Numbered from the stretch's first letter, positions 19,174 through 28,122 are shown. The stretch is DNA of 64,000 nucleotides from Rhodopseudomonas faecalis (GCF_003217325.1 NZ_QJTI01000023.1:1-64000), one strand, 5' to 3'. Numbers and translations: made by a program. Notes: generated from the sequence alone by a model not told the origin.

Positions 19174-19359
19174 TTGGGGGACGTAGTCAATTTGAACCGA
19201 GTGAAGAAGCGAGCTGCGCGGGAAGATTCTGCAAAGCAAGCTGAAGCTAATCGGATGCGGTTCGGCCGGACTAAATCTGAGCGCGCGCGGGACGAACATC
19301 GGACCAAGCGTACAACAGAGCTACTGGATCAACATCGCATAACCGGGGACGTGTCATGA
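19174..19359 (+). CDS. DUF4169 family small basic protein
   Basis: 61 residues, very basic and charged, beginning MGDVVNLNRVKKRAAR and containing NRMRFGRTKSERARDE, the recognisable DUF4169 pattern. The start is TTG with GGGGG upstream; no ATG or GTG is available in frame. The stop overlaps the next gene's ATG (ATGA at 19356-19359), so the two are coupled. Function unknown. The composition suggests nucleic acid binding or a helical partner of the RHH protein. Confidence 0.85.
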   Translation: MGDVVNLNRVKKRAAREDSAKQAEANRMRFGRTKSERARDEHRTKRTTELLDQHRITGDVS

Positions 19360-19619
19360 AATCGCCGGTCGTCAAACGGTCGATCGTGGTCGCAGGCCAC
19401 AAAACCAGCGTTAGCCTCGAAGAGGCGTTCTGGAACGGTATGAAGGAAATTTCTGGTCTGCGCGACATGACATTGTCGGAGCTCGTCGGTGAAATCGACA
19501 GCAACCGCCAACAGGGCAACCTGTCGTCGGCGATCCGGCTGTTCGTGCTGGACTACTTCCGGTCGCGCGCTGTGCAGCCGGTGCCAGAAGTGAAGACGGA
19601 AAGCTTGGCCGCGCACTAA
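19356..19619 (+). CDS. Ribbon-helix-helix domain protein
   Basis: 87 residues. After a short strand (VKRSIVVAGHKTSVSLEEAFWNGMKEIS) come two predicted helices ending in SSAIRLFVLDYFRS, the pattern of the RHH_4 family often found beside DUF4169 genes. RHH proteins bind DNA as dimers through the N-terminal strand. Overlaps the DUF4169 stop. The target is unknown. The stop codon sits in the loop of a terminator hairpin. Confidence 0.88.
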   Translation: MKSPVVKRSIVVAGHKTSVSLEEAFWNGMKEISGLRDMTLSELVGEIDSNRQQGNLSSAIRLFVLDYFRSRAVQPVPEVKTESLAAH

Positions 19620-19632
19620 GCGCGGCCTTTCC
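19607..19632 (+). terminator. Terminator overlapping the RHH gene stop codon
   Basis: An 8-bp perfect stem GGCCGCGC / GCGCGGCC closes the loop ACTAA, which contains the TAA stop, followed by TTTCCC. Suitable as an intrinsic terminator for the plus-strand DUF4169/RHH unit, although the T-run is short. Confidence 0.6.
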
Positions 19633-19649
19633 CGTCAGCTGCTATCTTC

Positions 19650-19682
19650 AAACAATCGCACCGTTCAGGTGCGATTGTTTTG
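19650..19682. terminator. Bidirectional terminator hairpin
   Basis: A 12-bp perfect stem AACAATCGCACC / GGTGCGATTGTT around GTTCA is flanked by A's on the left and TTT on the right. It would stop transcription from the left (RHH unit) and possibly from the right. Confidence 0.75.
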
Positions 19683-20056
19683 TGGACCTGGCGTTGTGGG
19701 TAGCGCCGGGAGCGATTGGCTGTGCTCACGAGTCCAGCCGACCGCCGCGCTGACATGCGCTGAACCGTCACCAGATCTGGGTACGCACGCGGCAATCGCC
19801 GCGGGCGAGAATGGGCGTTGTTTCTGCAACGCGCGGTACGCCAACATCCGTGGTCGCCCATTGTCGTAGCTGGTAGCAGCCGCGCAGAGAATTTTGGCTG
19901 CGCGCACCACAAGCGCACGCGCCCTGCCCCGCCGCTATCGTTGCAGGCGCAAAATGAGCCCGCGCGAACATCGAGCGTCATCCAGCGCTCAGCCCCCTTG
20001 AGCTTCGCGCATCGCGGCTGATGTCAAGAGGCGCCGCCATCGGTTATGGATGGACC
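19683..20056. other. Gene-free stretch left of the CRISPR array
   Basis: About 370 bases between the terminator and the first CRISPR repeat. Overlapping frames exist on both strands but none has a ribosome site or a recognisable family; a minus-strand frame of 121 codons runs through the terminator and is not credible. If the array has a leader it should lie at the right edge of this stretch, but no AT-rich leader is evident. Confidence 0.5.
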
Positions 20057-20221
20057 GTCGCTCCCCGTGCGGGAGCGTGGATCGAAACAGCGAGCCTTAC
20101 AGGCTCACGGGCGGGGCAGGCCGTCGCTCCCCGCGCGGGAGCGTGGATCGAAACGTGCCCTCGACAGTGCGGCTATCAATCTGCCGATGGTCGCTCCCCG
20201 TGCGGGAGCGTGGATCGAAAC
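20057..20221 (+). CRISPR. Orphan three-repeat CRISPR array, type I-C-like repeat
   Basis: Three 32-base repeats at 20057-20088, 20123-20154 and 20190-20221, each beginning GTCGCTCCCCG and ending GCGTGGATCGAAAC. Repeats 1 and 3 are identical; repeat 2 has one change (CCCCGC for CCCCGT). The internal palindrome CTCCCCG...CGGGAG, the GAAAC end and the 32-base length fit type I-C. Two unrelated spacers of 34 and 35 bases separate them. No cas gene lies in the window. The array ends 25 bases before the 3' end of the neighbouring flavoprotein gene. Confidence 0.9.
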
Positions 20222-20246
20222 CACCACGCCCCGCGCCCACTTGCCC

Positions 20247-21665
20247 TCACAGCGGCGGGATGATCTTGCCGGGGTTGAAGATGTTGTCCGGATCGAGCGC
20301 CTTCTTCACCGCGCGCATCGCCTCGATCGCCTCGGGGCCGAGTTCGGCCACCATGTATTTCTGCTTGCCCTGGCCGATGCCGTGCTCGCCGGTGCAGGTG
20401 CCATCCATCGCCTGGGCGCGCTCGACCAGCCGGTGCATGAACTCCTCGCCGCGCGCCATCTCTTCCGGATCGTTGACGTCGCACAAAAGCGAGCAATGAA
20501 AATTGCCGTCGCCGACATGGCCGACGATCGGCGCGGTCAGATTGAGGCGCTGCAGATCGGCTTCGGTCTCGACCACGCAGTCGGCGAGCCGCGAGATCGG
20601 CACGCACACGTCGGTCGCGACCACGCCGGCGCCCGGGCGCAGCGCGCGCACCGACCAATAGGCATCGTGCCGCGCCTGCCACAGCTTGCTGCGGTCTTCC
20701 GGGCGCGTGGTCCAGGAGAATTCGCCGCCGCCGCACTCCTTGGCGATCGCCGCGAAATTCTTGGACTGCTCGGCGACTTCCGCGGCGCTGCCGTGGAACT
20801 CGAGCAGCAATAGCGGCGTCTCCGGCAAAGTGAGTTTGGAGTAAGCGTTGCAGCAGCGCACCTGCGTGGCGTTGAGTAGTTCGATGCGAGCTACAGGGAT
20901 CGCGGTCTGCATCGCCAGGATCACCGCGTTGCAGGCGCCCTCCACCGTCTCGAACGAGCACGCCGCCGCCGCGATGGTGTCGGGAATGCCGCGCAGCTTG
21001 ATGGTCAGTTCGGAGATGATGCCGAGCGTGCCCTCGGCGCCCAAAAACAAATGCGTGAGGTCGTAGCCGGCCGCCGATTTTTTCGCGCGGGTGCCGGTGG
21101 TGATGATCTCGCCATCGCCGCGCACTACTTTCAGCGCCAGCACATTGTCGCGCATGGTGCCATAGCGCACCGCATTGGTGCCGGAAGCGCGGGTCGAGGC
21201 CATGCCGCCGATCGAGGCATCGGCGCCGGGATCAATCGGAAAGAACACGCCGCGGTCGCGCAGATGCTCATTGAGCGCCTTGCGGGTGACGCCAGGCTCG
21301 ATCACGCAATCGAGATCTTCGACATGCACGTCGAGAATCCGATTCATCTCGCGCAGATCGATGCACACGCCGCCGGCCGGCGCGTTGATATGGCCTTCCA
21401 GCGAGGTGCCGGTGCCGAATGCGATCACCGGCACGCGCAGCGGCGCGCAGATCCGCACCACGTCCTGAATGTCCTTGGTTTCGCGCGCCAGCACCACGGC
21501 ATCCGGCGGCTGCGCCGGCAACCAGGTGGTGCTGTGGGCGTGCTGCTCGCGCACCGAAGCTGAGGTGATCAAGCGGTTGCCGAAGCGCGCTGCAAGCGCT
21601 TCAATGGCGGCCGCGATCGCCTTCGGTGCGACACGCTGAAGTTGATTGTCGATCATAACACCCAC
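20247..21665 (-). CDS. FAD-binding 2-hydroxyacid dehydrogenase, D-lactate dehydrogenase (cytochrome) type
   Basis: Flavoprotein of the vanillyl-alcohol-oxidase fold (FAD_binding_4 plus FAD-oxidase C domain). FAD-binding segments GTGTSLEGHINAPAGG (about 86-101) and DPGADASIGGMASTRASGTNAVRYG lie in the N-terminal half; the C terminus has GEHGIGQGKQKYM and LDPDNIFNPGKI. It probably oxidises D-lactate or a related D-2-hydroxy acid and passes electrons to cytochrome c or quinone. I start at GTG 21665, which has CAGGAGG eight bases upstream, giving 472 residues; an ATG three codons later lacks that spacing. Confidence 0.93.
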   Translation of the reverse strand: MGVMIDNQLQRVAPKAIAAAIEALAARFGNRLITSASVREQHAHSTTWLPAQPPDAVVLARETKDIQDVVRICAPLRVPVIAFGTGTSLEGHINAPAGGVCIDLREMNRILDVHVEDLDCVIEPGVTRKALNEHLRDRGVFFPIDPGADASIGGMASTRASGTNAVRYGTMRDNVLALKVVRGDGEIITTGTRAKKSAAGYDLTHLFLGAEGTLGIISELTIKLRGIPDTIAAAACSFETVEGACNAVILAMQTAIPVARIELLNATQVRCCNAYSKLTLPETPLLLLEFHGSAAEVAEQSKNFAAIAKECGGGEFSWTTRPEDRSKLWQARHDAYWSVRALRPGAGVVATDVCVPISRLADCVVETEADLQRLNLTAPIVGHVGDGNFHCSLLCDVNDPEEMARGEEFMHRLVERAQAMDGTCTGEHGIGQGKQKYMVAELGPEAIEAMRAVKKALDPDNIFNPGKIIPPL

Positions 21666-21752
21666 TGCATCGTCCTCCTGACACGGCGCCGAACCTGTCA
21701 AAGGACGCATGAGGGGTCAATGGGGGCCAACCCCAAAGCAACGAGGAACGCC

Positions 21753-22280
21753 ATGTCTATCAGCAGCGCTGCTGCGCCCGCATTGCATACACTGCCGGTT
21801 CCGTTTCTGTCGTCGGTGATGGCGATCGAGCCGCACTGGATCGACTATAACGGCCATCTCAACATGGCTTACTACAACGTGTTGTTCGACCGCGCGCTCG
21901 ATCAGCTCTGGCTCTCGCTCGGCATCGGCCCCGATTATGTGCAATCGCGCGGCGGCTCGACCTTCACCGCCGAATGCCATGTGCGCTACCTGCGCGAATT
22001 GCATCTCGGTGATCCGGCACAGGTTGCGGTCTGGGTGATCGCCGCCGACGACAAAAGGCTGCATACGTTTGAGGAACTGCGCCACGCCGAGGAAGGCTGG
22101 CTGTCGGCTTCGTCGGAAAACATGAATCTGCACGTCGATATGGCGAGCCGCAAGACCGCGCCGTTTCCGCCCGACATCAAGGACCGCATTCACGCCTTTG
22201 CGGAGGCGCATCGCGCAGCCCCCCGCCCCGACGGCATCGGCCGACAAGTGGCGATGCCGTCAAAGGCCGCAGCGCGCTAG
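21753..22280 (+). CDS. Thioesterase family protein (4HBT-like hot-dog fold)
   Basis: About 175 residues. Hot-dog signature [18 protein letters not shown] near residues 30-47 with the D-x-x-G-H-L-N-M-A motif of acyl-CoA thioesterases, then [18 protein letters not shown]. It probably hydrolyses an acyl-CoA, substrate unknown. ATG 21753 is preceded by GAGGAA; an upstream in-frame ATG at 21720 has no such site. It diverges from the D-lactate dehydrogenase gene. Its stop shares the palindrome CTAG with the convergent DUF1328 gene. Confidence 0.9.
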   Translation: MSISSAAAPALHTLPVPFLSSVMAIEPHWIDYNGHLNMAYYNVLFDRALDQLWLSLGIGPDYVQSRGGSTFTAECHVRYLRELHLGDPAQVAVWVIAADDKRLHTFEELRHAEEGWLSASSENMNLHVDMASRKTAPFPPDIKDRIHAFAEAHRAAPRPDGIGRQVAMPSKAAAR

Positions 22281-22450
22281 ACCCGTGTGCGTCCGCGCAC
22301 CAGGCCCACCACCGCGGACACCAAAAACAGCACCACGGCGATGAAGAAGATGATCTTGGCGATCTCGATCGAAGCACCGGCGATGCCGCCGAAGCCGAGA
22401 ATGCCTGCGATCAACGCAACGATCAGGAATGTGACAACCCAACCCAACAT
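22277..22450 (-). CDS. DUF1328 small membrane protein (YtjA family)
   Basis: 57 residues: [20 protein letters not shown], a short loop, then a second hydrophobic helix and a basic end (GLVRGRTRV). This is the DUF1328 two-helix membrane protein. The ATG at 22450 has an excellent TAAGGAGG site. Its TAG stop overlaps the thioesterase stop in the palindrome CTAG (22277-22280). Function unknown; these proteins are often stress-induced. Confidence 0.92.
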   Translation of the reverse strand: MLGWVVTFLIVALIAGILGFGGIAGASIEIAKIIFFIAVVLFLVSAVVGLVRGRTRV

Positions 22451-22742
22451 TGGCGAACCTCCTTATTGGCCCTCTGTTGCGGGCGGACGCGGCCTCTGGT
22501 CGCCGCGTCGCATCTAGACAGACAATCCAGCATCGGATCGGAAGTTCCGGGCGTAAGTCGAGCGGCGCCGCAACCAAAGATTGCGCATCAACACCCCTCG
22601 CGGCGCGATCGGCCGCGCATGGCCGCGCGGGGCACCGCCTGGCTGTCATTGCGGCGGCCGAGGCCCTATATGCCCACAATCCTGCCCCACAAGGCTCCTC
22701 ATTGCTGGCTCGCGGTGGCATCGTGAGGAGATGACGATTCGC

Positions 22743-25310
22743 ATGACCAATCCCGACCAGTTCAGCGGCAACGACCTGCCGGACTATCGCCCCGCCGCCG
22801 GCGGCATTGCCGCAAGGGCGCGCGCCGCGACGCTGCCGGCCTATCTGACCGGCCTCAATCCCGAGCAGAGCGACGCGGTGCAGACGCTGGATGGCCCGGT
22901 GCTGGTGCTGGCCGGCGCCGGCACCGGCAAGACCCGGGTTTTGACCACGCGCATCGCCCATATTCTGGCCTCCGGCCGCGCCCGCCCAGGCGAGGTGCTG
23001 GCGGTGACCTTCACCAACAAGGCGGCGCGCGAGATGAAGATGCGCCTTGGCCAGATGCTCGGCCAGGCGATCGAAGGCATGCCGTGGCTCGGCACCTTCC
23101 ATTCGATCGGCGGCCGGATTCTGCGCGTCCATGCCGAGTTGGTGCAGCTCAAGTCGAATTACACGGTGCTCGACACCGACGATCAGATCCGGCTGCTGAA
23201 GCAATTGCTGGCGGCCGACAATATCGACGACAAGCGCTGGCCGGCGCGCATGCTGGCCGGCTTGATCGACGGCTGGAAGAATCGCGGGCTGACGCCGTCG
23301 CAGGTGCCGGCCGGCGAAGCGGCGATGTTCGGCAATGGCCGTGGCGGTAAGCTGTACGCCGCCTATCAGGAACGGCTGAAAATTCTCAATGCCGCCGATT
23401 TCGGCGACCTTTTGCTGGAAAACATCCGGCTGTTCCGCGAGCACCCCGACGTGCTGCGGCAATATCAGCAGCGCTTCAAATACATCCTGGTCGATGAGTA
23501 TCAGGACACGAACGTCGCGCAATATTTGTGGCTGCGGCTGCTCGCCCAGGCGCCAAGCCAAACCTCTCCCCGCGCGCGGGGAGAGGTCGGATCGCACAGC
23601 GATCCGGGTGAGGGGGCGCCTCCGCAGATCGCGGACTCTCAGCTGGCGGAGACGCCCCCTCACCCCACCCCTCTCCCCGCTCGCGGGGAGAGGGAGCAGG
23701 CGGTCGCCTTGGGTGAGAACGCCGCCCCGCCAAAGAACATCTGCTGCGTCGGTGATGACGATCAGTCGATCTATGGCTGGCGCGGCGCCGAGGTCGATAA
23801 CATCCTGCGCTTCGAGCACGATTTCCCCGGCGCCAAGGTGATCCGGCTGGAACGTAACTATCGCTCGACCGGCCACATCCTGGCCGCGGCGTCCTATCTG
23901 ATCGCCCATAACGAAGGCCGGCTCGGCAAGACGCTGCGCACCGAGGATGTCGATGGCGAGATGGTCACCGTCACCGGCGCCTGGGATTCCGAGGAAGAAG
24001 CGCGCGCGATCGGCGAAGAGATCGAACAATTGCAGCGCCAGGGCCACGCGCTCAACGAGATCGCGATTTTGGTGCGCGCCTCGTTCCAGATGCGCGAATT
24101 TGAAGATCGCTTTGTCACGCTCGGCCTGCCCTACCGGGTGATCGGCGGCCCGCGCTTCTATGAGCGCGCGGAAATCCGCGACGCGCTCGCCTATTTGCGG
24201 GTGATCAACTCGCCGGCCGACGACCTCGCCTTTGAGCGCATCGTCAATGTGCCCAAGCGCAGCATTGGCGATGCCACCGTGCAATTGCTGCACGACCACG
24301 GCCGGCGCCGGCGCATTCCGCTTTATGAAGCGGCACGCGCGATCATCGAGACCGATGAGCTGAAGCCGAAAACGCGCGGCAGCCTGCGCGACCTGATGAT
24401 GTCGTTCGAGCGCTGGCGCGCGCAGCGCGAGCTGCTGCCGCACACCGAGCTGGCGCAGATCGTGCTCGATGAGAGCGGCTATACCGAGATGTGGCAGAAG
24501 GACCGTTCGGCCGACGCCGCGGGCCGGCTGGAAAACCTGAAAGAACTGATCCGCTCGATGGAGGATTTCGAGAACCTGCAAGGTTTCCTCGAACATATCT
24601 CGCTGGTGATGGACCGCGACGGCGGCAGCGACGAAGACGCGGTGTCGGTGATGACGCTGCATTCCGCCAAGGGGCTGGAATTCGACACCGTGTTCCTGCC
24701 CGGCTGGGAGGAAGGGCTGTTTCCGCATCAGCGCGCGCTCGACGAACAGGGCCGCGCCGGGCTCGAGGAGGAACGCCGCCTCGCCCATGTCGGCATCACC
24801 CGCGCGCGCAAGCGCGCCAAATTGTATTTTGCCACCAACCGCCGCATTCACGGCTCCTGGACCACCACGATTCCGTCGCGCTTCCTCGATGAACTGCCCG
24901 GCGATCATGTCGAGATCACCGAATCCAAGGGCGGCTCGGGCTGGGGCGGCGCCGGCGGCTATGGCGCGTCGCGGTTCGACGATGTCGGCGCGTTCGGATC
25001 GAGCTACTCGACGCCCGGCTGGCAGCGCGCCCAGGCCAATCGTGGCCGCGGCACCGGAAGCGGTTTTAGCGAAAGCCCCTCCTCATTCTCGCGCGGCGAC
25101 TTTGCCCGCAAGCGCGCGCCGCTCACCATCGAGGGCGAGCTGGTGGCGAAATCAACCGGCACGCAGTCCGAGTTCTCGCTGCAACAGCGGGTGTTTCACC
25201 AAAAATTCGGCTATGGCGAAGTGGTGCGGATCGACGGCAACAAGCTCACCATCGCTTTTGACAAGGCCGGCGAGAAGAAGGTGGTCGATAGTTTCGTGGA
25301 GCGGGTGTAG
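22743..25310 (+). CDS. uvrD: UvrD/PcrA-type superfamily 1 DNA helicase with in-frame palindromic insertion
   Basis: 3'-5' helicase for nucleotide excision and mismatch repair. Walker A GAGTGKT lies at 58-64 after LNPEQSDAV. Motif Ia is AVTFTNKAAREMK, motif II VDEYQDTN (~250), motif III GDDDQSIYGWRGAE (~337), motif IV RLERNYRS, motif V VMTLHSAKGLEFD, motif VI VGITRARKRAK. Between motifs II and III about 44 residues (~274-317; QTSPRARGE...PLPARGERE) are encoded by a family C palindromic element. The C-terminal region is Gly/Ser-rich and ends with a PcrA-like Tudor segment (KFGYGEVVRIDG). ATG 22743 or 22731 is the start; GAGGAG immediately precedes the latter. Confidence 0.95.
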   Translation: MTNPDQFSGNDLPDYRPAAGGIAARARAATLPAYLTGLNPEQSDAVQTLDGPVLVLAGAGTGKTRVLTTRIAHILASGRARPGEVLAVTFTNKAAREMKMRLGQMLGQAIEGMPWLGTFHSIGGRILRVHAELVQLKSNYTVLDTDDQIRLLKQLLAADNIDDKRWPARMLAGLIDGWKNRGLTPSQVPAGEAAMFGNGRGGKLYAAYQERLKILNAADFGDLLLENIRLFREHPDVLRQYQQRFKYILVDEYQDTNVAQYLWLRLLAQAPSQTSPRARGEVGSHSDPGEGAPPQIADSQLAETPPHPTPLPARGEREQAVALGENAAPPKNICCVGDDDQSIYGWRGAEVDNILRFEHDFPGAKVIRLERNYRSTGHILAAASYLIAHNEGRLGKTLRTEDVDGEMVTVTGAWDSEEEARAIGEEIEQLQRQGHALNEIAILVRASFQMREFEDRFVTLGLPYRVIGGPRFYERAEIRDALAYLRVINSPADDLAFERIVNVPKRSIGDATVQLLHDHGRRRRIPLYEAARAIIETDELKPKTRGSLRDLMMSFERWRAQRELLPHTELAQIVLDESGYTEMWQKDRSADAAGRLENLKELIRSMEDFENLQGFLEHISLVMDRDGGSDEDAVSVMTLHSAKGLEFDTVFLPGWEEGLFPHQRALDEQGRAGLEEERRLAHVGITRARKRAKLYFATNRRIHGSWTTTIPSRFLDELPGDHVEITESKGGSGWGGAGGYGASRFDDVGAFGSSYSTPGWQRAQANRGRGTGSGFSESPSSFSRGDFARKRAPLTIEGELVAKSTGTQSEFSLQQRVFHQKFGYGEVVRIDGNKLTIAFDKAGEKKVVDSFVERV
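23563..23694. repeat. Family C palindromic element inside the uvrD coding sequence
   Basis: Hairpin CCTCTCCCCGCG/CGCGGGGAGAGG at the left end and CCCTCTCCCCGC/GCGGGGAGAGGG at the right end flank inner complementary arms (GGTGAGGGGGC and GCCCCCTCACC). Same composite plan as 2284-2412. The span is 132 bases, a multiple of three, and contains no stop in the uvrD frame, so the helicase reading frame is preserved. Confidence 0.88.
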
Positions 25311-25351
25311 GAACGCGCCCGACCAATCAACCACGAGCTGCGGATTCCTCC

Positions 25352-25636
25352 ATGCCCCTCTACATCGCCGTGATCCGTGAAGACGCGGGCCATTTCAACG
25401 TGTCGTTCCCCGACGTGCCCGGGCTGGTCACCGCCGGTGACAACCTTGATGACGCCATTGAGGAAGCGATCGAGGCGCTGGAAGCCGCGGGCGAGGACTG
25501 GACCAATCCCGACGGTTCGACCGGGCTAAAACCGCCGCGCAGTTTCGACGAATTGCAGCGCGACCCGGCCTTTGTCGCGGCCGCCGATGGCGCTACCTTG
25601 GTCGAGATCGAATGGCCGGTCGCCGATAACGACTGA
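25352..25636 (+). CDS. HicB-family antitoxin-like protein, no HicA partner
   Basis: 94 residues starting MPLYIAVIREDAGHFNVSFPD, the partial RNase H fold of HicB, with GLVTAGDNLDDAIEEAIEAL following. There is no HicA-type mRNA interferase next to it: the 41 bases upstream (after uvrD) and 120 bases downstream have no ORF. So it is an orphan or a stand-alone regulator. The C-terminal part lacks an obvious helix-turn-helix. Confidence 0.88.
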   Translation: MPLYIAVIREDAGHFNVSFPDVPGLVTAGDNLDDAIEEAIEALEAAGEDWTNPDGSTGLKPPRSFDELQRDPAFVAAADGATLVEIEWPVADND

Positions 25637-25759
25637 ACTGACGCCGATTGAACGGCCGACTGAACCGCGCGGATTGCGCGGCGCCGTCCCCGCTCCTATC
25701 TGTAGCCTTCCGCAAACCAGCGAGCCTGGCCGCCGCCTCGCCGGGTCGCTTGCCGTGAA

Positions 25760-26692
25760 ATGACCCGCCGCATGCCGCCGATCATCTCCGTCTCGCATCT
25801 ATCAAAAACGTACGGTTCCGGGCTCAAGGCGCTGAACGATGTCAATCTCGACATCGAGCGCGGCGAGATCTTTGCGCTGCTCGGCCCGAACGGCGCCGGC
25901 AAGACCACCTTGATCAGCATCATTTGCGGCATCGCCAATCCGTCGGCTGGAACCGTCAGCGTCGATGGCCATGACAACATCAAGGATTATCGCGCCGCGC
26001 GTTCGATGATCGGGCTGGTGCCGCAGGAACTGCACACCGATGCGTTCGAGTCGGTATGGGCCACGGTCAGCTACAGCCGCGGCCTGTTCGGCAAGCCGGC
26101 CAACCCGGCCTATATCGAAAAGATCCTGCGCGACCTATCGCTGTGGGACCGGCGCGACAGCCGGATCATGACGCTGTCGGGCGGCATGAAGCGCCGGGTG
26201 ATGATCGCCAAGGCGCTGTCGCACGAACCGCAGATCCTGTTTTTGGACGAGCCGACCGCCGGCGTCGATGTCGAGCTGCGCAAGGGCATGTGGGACGTGG
26301 TGCGCACGCTGCGCGATGCCGGCGTCACCATCATCCTCACCACCCATTACATCGAAGAAGCAGAGGAGATGGCCGACCGGATCGGCGTCATCAACAAAGG
26401 CGAGATCATTTTGGTGGAGCGCAAGGCCGAGCTGATCCAGAAACTCGGCAAGAAACGCATGACGCTGCATCTGGTCGAACCGATCGACGCGGTCCCGGCC
26501 TCGCTTGCCGAATATCGGCTCGAGCTTGGCGAGAACCGCGACGAGCTGATCTACAACTATGACAGCAAGGCCAATCACACCGGCATCACCGGCCTGCTCG
26601 CCGCGCTGCGCGACGCCGGCATCCGCTTCCACGATCTCGACACCACGCAGAGCTCGCTGGAAGAAATCTTTGTCAGCCTGGTGAGGGGTTGA
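25760..26692 (+). CDS. ABC-2 type exporter, ATP-binding protein (YadG-like)
   Basis: 310 residues. Walker [10 protein letters not shown] (42-50), Q-loop GLVPQEL, signature LSGGMKRR, Walker [11 protein letters not shown] and the switch His in [13 protein letters not shown] are all present. A ~90-residue C-terminal extension follows the nucleotide domain, as in YadG/NodI-type exporters. One base separates it from the permease gene. Substrate not predictable. Confidence 0.93.
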   Translation: MTRRMPPIISVSHLSKTYGSGLKALNDVNLDIERGEIFALLGPNGAGKTTLISIICGIANPSAGTVSVDGHDNIKDYRAARSMIGLVPQELHTDAFESVWATVSYSRGLFGKPANPAYIEKILRDLSLWDRRDSRIMTLSGGMKRRVMIAKALSHEPQILFLDEPTAGVDVELRKGMWDVVRTLRDAGVTIILTTHYIEEAEEMADRIGVINKGEIILVERKAELIQKLGKKRMTLHLVEPIDAVPASLAEYRLELGENRDELIYNYDSKANHTGITGLLAALRDAGIRFHDLDTTQSSLEEIFVSLVRG

Positions 26693-26693
26693 G

Positions 26694-27455
26694 ATGAACT
26701 GGCGCGCGGTGCGAGCAATCTACAAGTTTGAAATGGCGCGGACCTGGCGCACCCTGCTGCAAAGCGTGGTGTCGCCGGTGCTGTCGACCTCGCTGTATTT
26801 CGTGGTGTTCGGCGCCGCGATCGGATCGCGGATCAGCGAGATCAACGGCGTCAGCTACGGCACCTTCATCGTGCCGGGGCTGATCATGCTGTCGGTGCTG
26901 ACGCAGAGCATCTCCAACGCCTCATTCGGCATCTATTTTCCCAAATTCTCCGGCACCATCTATGAGCTGTTGTCGGCGCCGGTGTCGTTCTTCGAAGCCG
27001 TGCTTGGCTATGTCGGCGCCGCGGCCTCGAAATCGATCATCCTCGGCCTGATCATCCTGGCCACCGCGGGTCTGTTCGTGCCGCTGCACATCCTGCACCC
27101 GGTCTGGATGATCACCTTTTTGGTGCTGACCGCGGTCACTTTCAGCCTGTTCGGCTTCATCATCGGCGTATGGGCCGATAATTTTGAAAAGCTGCAGGTG
27201 ATCCCGCTATTGGTGGTGACGCCGCTGACCTTCCTCGGCGGCAGCTTCTATTCGATCGACATGCTGCCGCCCGGCTGGCAGACCATCGCGCTGTTCAATC
27301 CGGTGGTCTATCTGATCAGCGGTTTCCGCTGGAGTTTTTACGAAATCTCCGATGTCAGCCTCGGCGTCAGCCTGGCGCTGACCCTGACCTTCCTGGTGCT
27401 GTGCATGATCACGATCTGGCTGATCTTCCGCACCGGCTATCGGCTGAAGAACTGA
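26694..27455 (+). CDS. ABC-2 type exporter, permease (YadH-like)
   Basis: 253 residues, six predicted membrane helices, with typical ABC-2 segments [26 protein letters not shown] and [16 protein letters not shown]. Adjacent to its ATPase. Together they form an exporter of unknown substrate resembling the YadGH/NodIJ group. Confidence 0.93.
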   Translation: MNWRAVRAIYKFEMARTWRTLLQSVVSPVLSTSLYFVVFGAAIGSRISEINGVSYGTFIVPGLIMLSVLTQSISNASFGIYFPKFSGTIYELLSAPVSFFEAVLGYVGAAASKSIILGLIILATAGLFVPLHILHPVWMITFLVLTAVTFSLFGFIIGVWADNFEKLQVIPLLVVTPLTFLGGSFYSIDMLPPGWQTIALFNPVVYLISGFRWSFYEISDVSLGVSLALTLTFLVLCMITIWLIFRTGYRLKN

Positions 27456-27456
27456 G

Positions 27457-27492
27457 CCAAAAAAGAACGCGGCCCCTTGCGGGGCCGCGCGC
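27457..27492 (-). terminator. Terminator of the glycine-zipper gene
   Basis: On the minus strand, a hairpin CGCGGCCCC-GCA-GGGGCCGCG is followed by TTCTTTTTTGG. It lies 30 bases after the stop of the minus-strand gene at 27522 and could also slow plus-strand transcripts ending at the ABC permease. Confidence 0.8.
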
Positions 27493-27521
27493 GATGGCGA
27501 TGGATTGCTTCCCTTGTTGGC

Positions 27522-27869
27522 TCAACGATAGCAGCGGAAGCGGCCGCTCCGCGTATAGTAGCCGCGGCAGCCATAGCGGCGGCTATAATAGCCGTGGCTG
27601 CGATAGCCACGTGGCGCGCCGATCACCCCACGCACGCCGCCGACCACGCCGCCGACGCCGGCGCCGATCGCACCGCCCACCACGCCGCCGATCGGTCCGG
27701 CTGCGCGATGACCCTCACGGCTGCCGCGCTCGGCGCCGCCGATGATGCCCTGGGCATGTCCGATCGCAGGCAGCGCCACCAGCGCCAAAGCCAGTGCCGC
27801 AGCGGCCCACAGCGCCTTCCAGCGCGTATTGTCCTGGCGCAGCGCCAGAGCCTTAACCGAGGTGGTCAT
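27522..27869 (-). CDS. Small exported glycine-zipper protein with Tyr/Arg-rich tail
   Basis: 115 residues from ATG 27869 (site AAAGGGGA). A signal peptide spans about 20-40 (ALWAAAALALALVALPAIGHAQ). The middle is a glycine-zipper stretch (GGVVGGAIGAGVGGVVGGV), followed by a tail rich in Tyr, Arg, Gly and two Cys (GYYSRRYGCRGYYTRSGRFR). Probably an envelope-associated protein; function unknown. It is divergent from the L,D-transpeptidase gene. Confidence 0.8.
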   Translation of the reverse strand: MTTSVKALALRQDNTRWKALWAAAALALALVALPAIGHAQGIIGGAERGSREGHRAAGPIGGVVGGAIGAGVGGVVGGVRGVIGAPRGYRSHGYYSRRYGCRGYYTRSGRFRCYR

Positions 27870-28122
27870 GAGGTGTCCCCTTTGCTTGGTTGGTTTTTGA
27901 CGTTTGGTTTTTTGACGATGTCGTACTGATAACACCGCAGTGCAATGCTGGTTCCCGACCATGGCTGTTTTCAGGCCATGGTGTGCAGTTCTACGCCACG
28001 CTGGCGCCACGAGTGTTCGTTAACGATGCGGTCATGGTGCCTCTGGAAAGCCGGTATTCTCGTGTGCATATTGCGCGCAGGGGCGGCACACAAACGGCGA
28101 TCCGGCCGGGAGCTGACAAGCG

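Noticed and set aside
19616-19981. 121-codon minus-strand frame
   Set aside because: Begins past and runs through a strong bidirectional terminator; no ribosome site or recognised domain.
22260-24908. 882-codon minus-strand frame
   Set aside because: Antisense to the DUF1328 end and uvrD; high-GC shadow without motifs.
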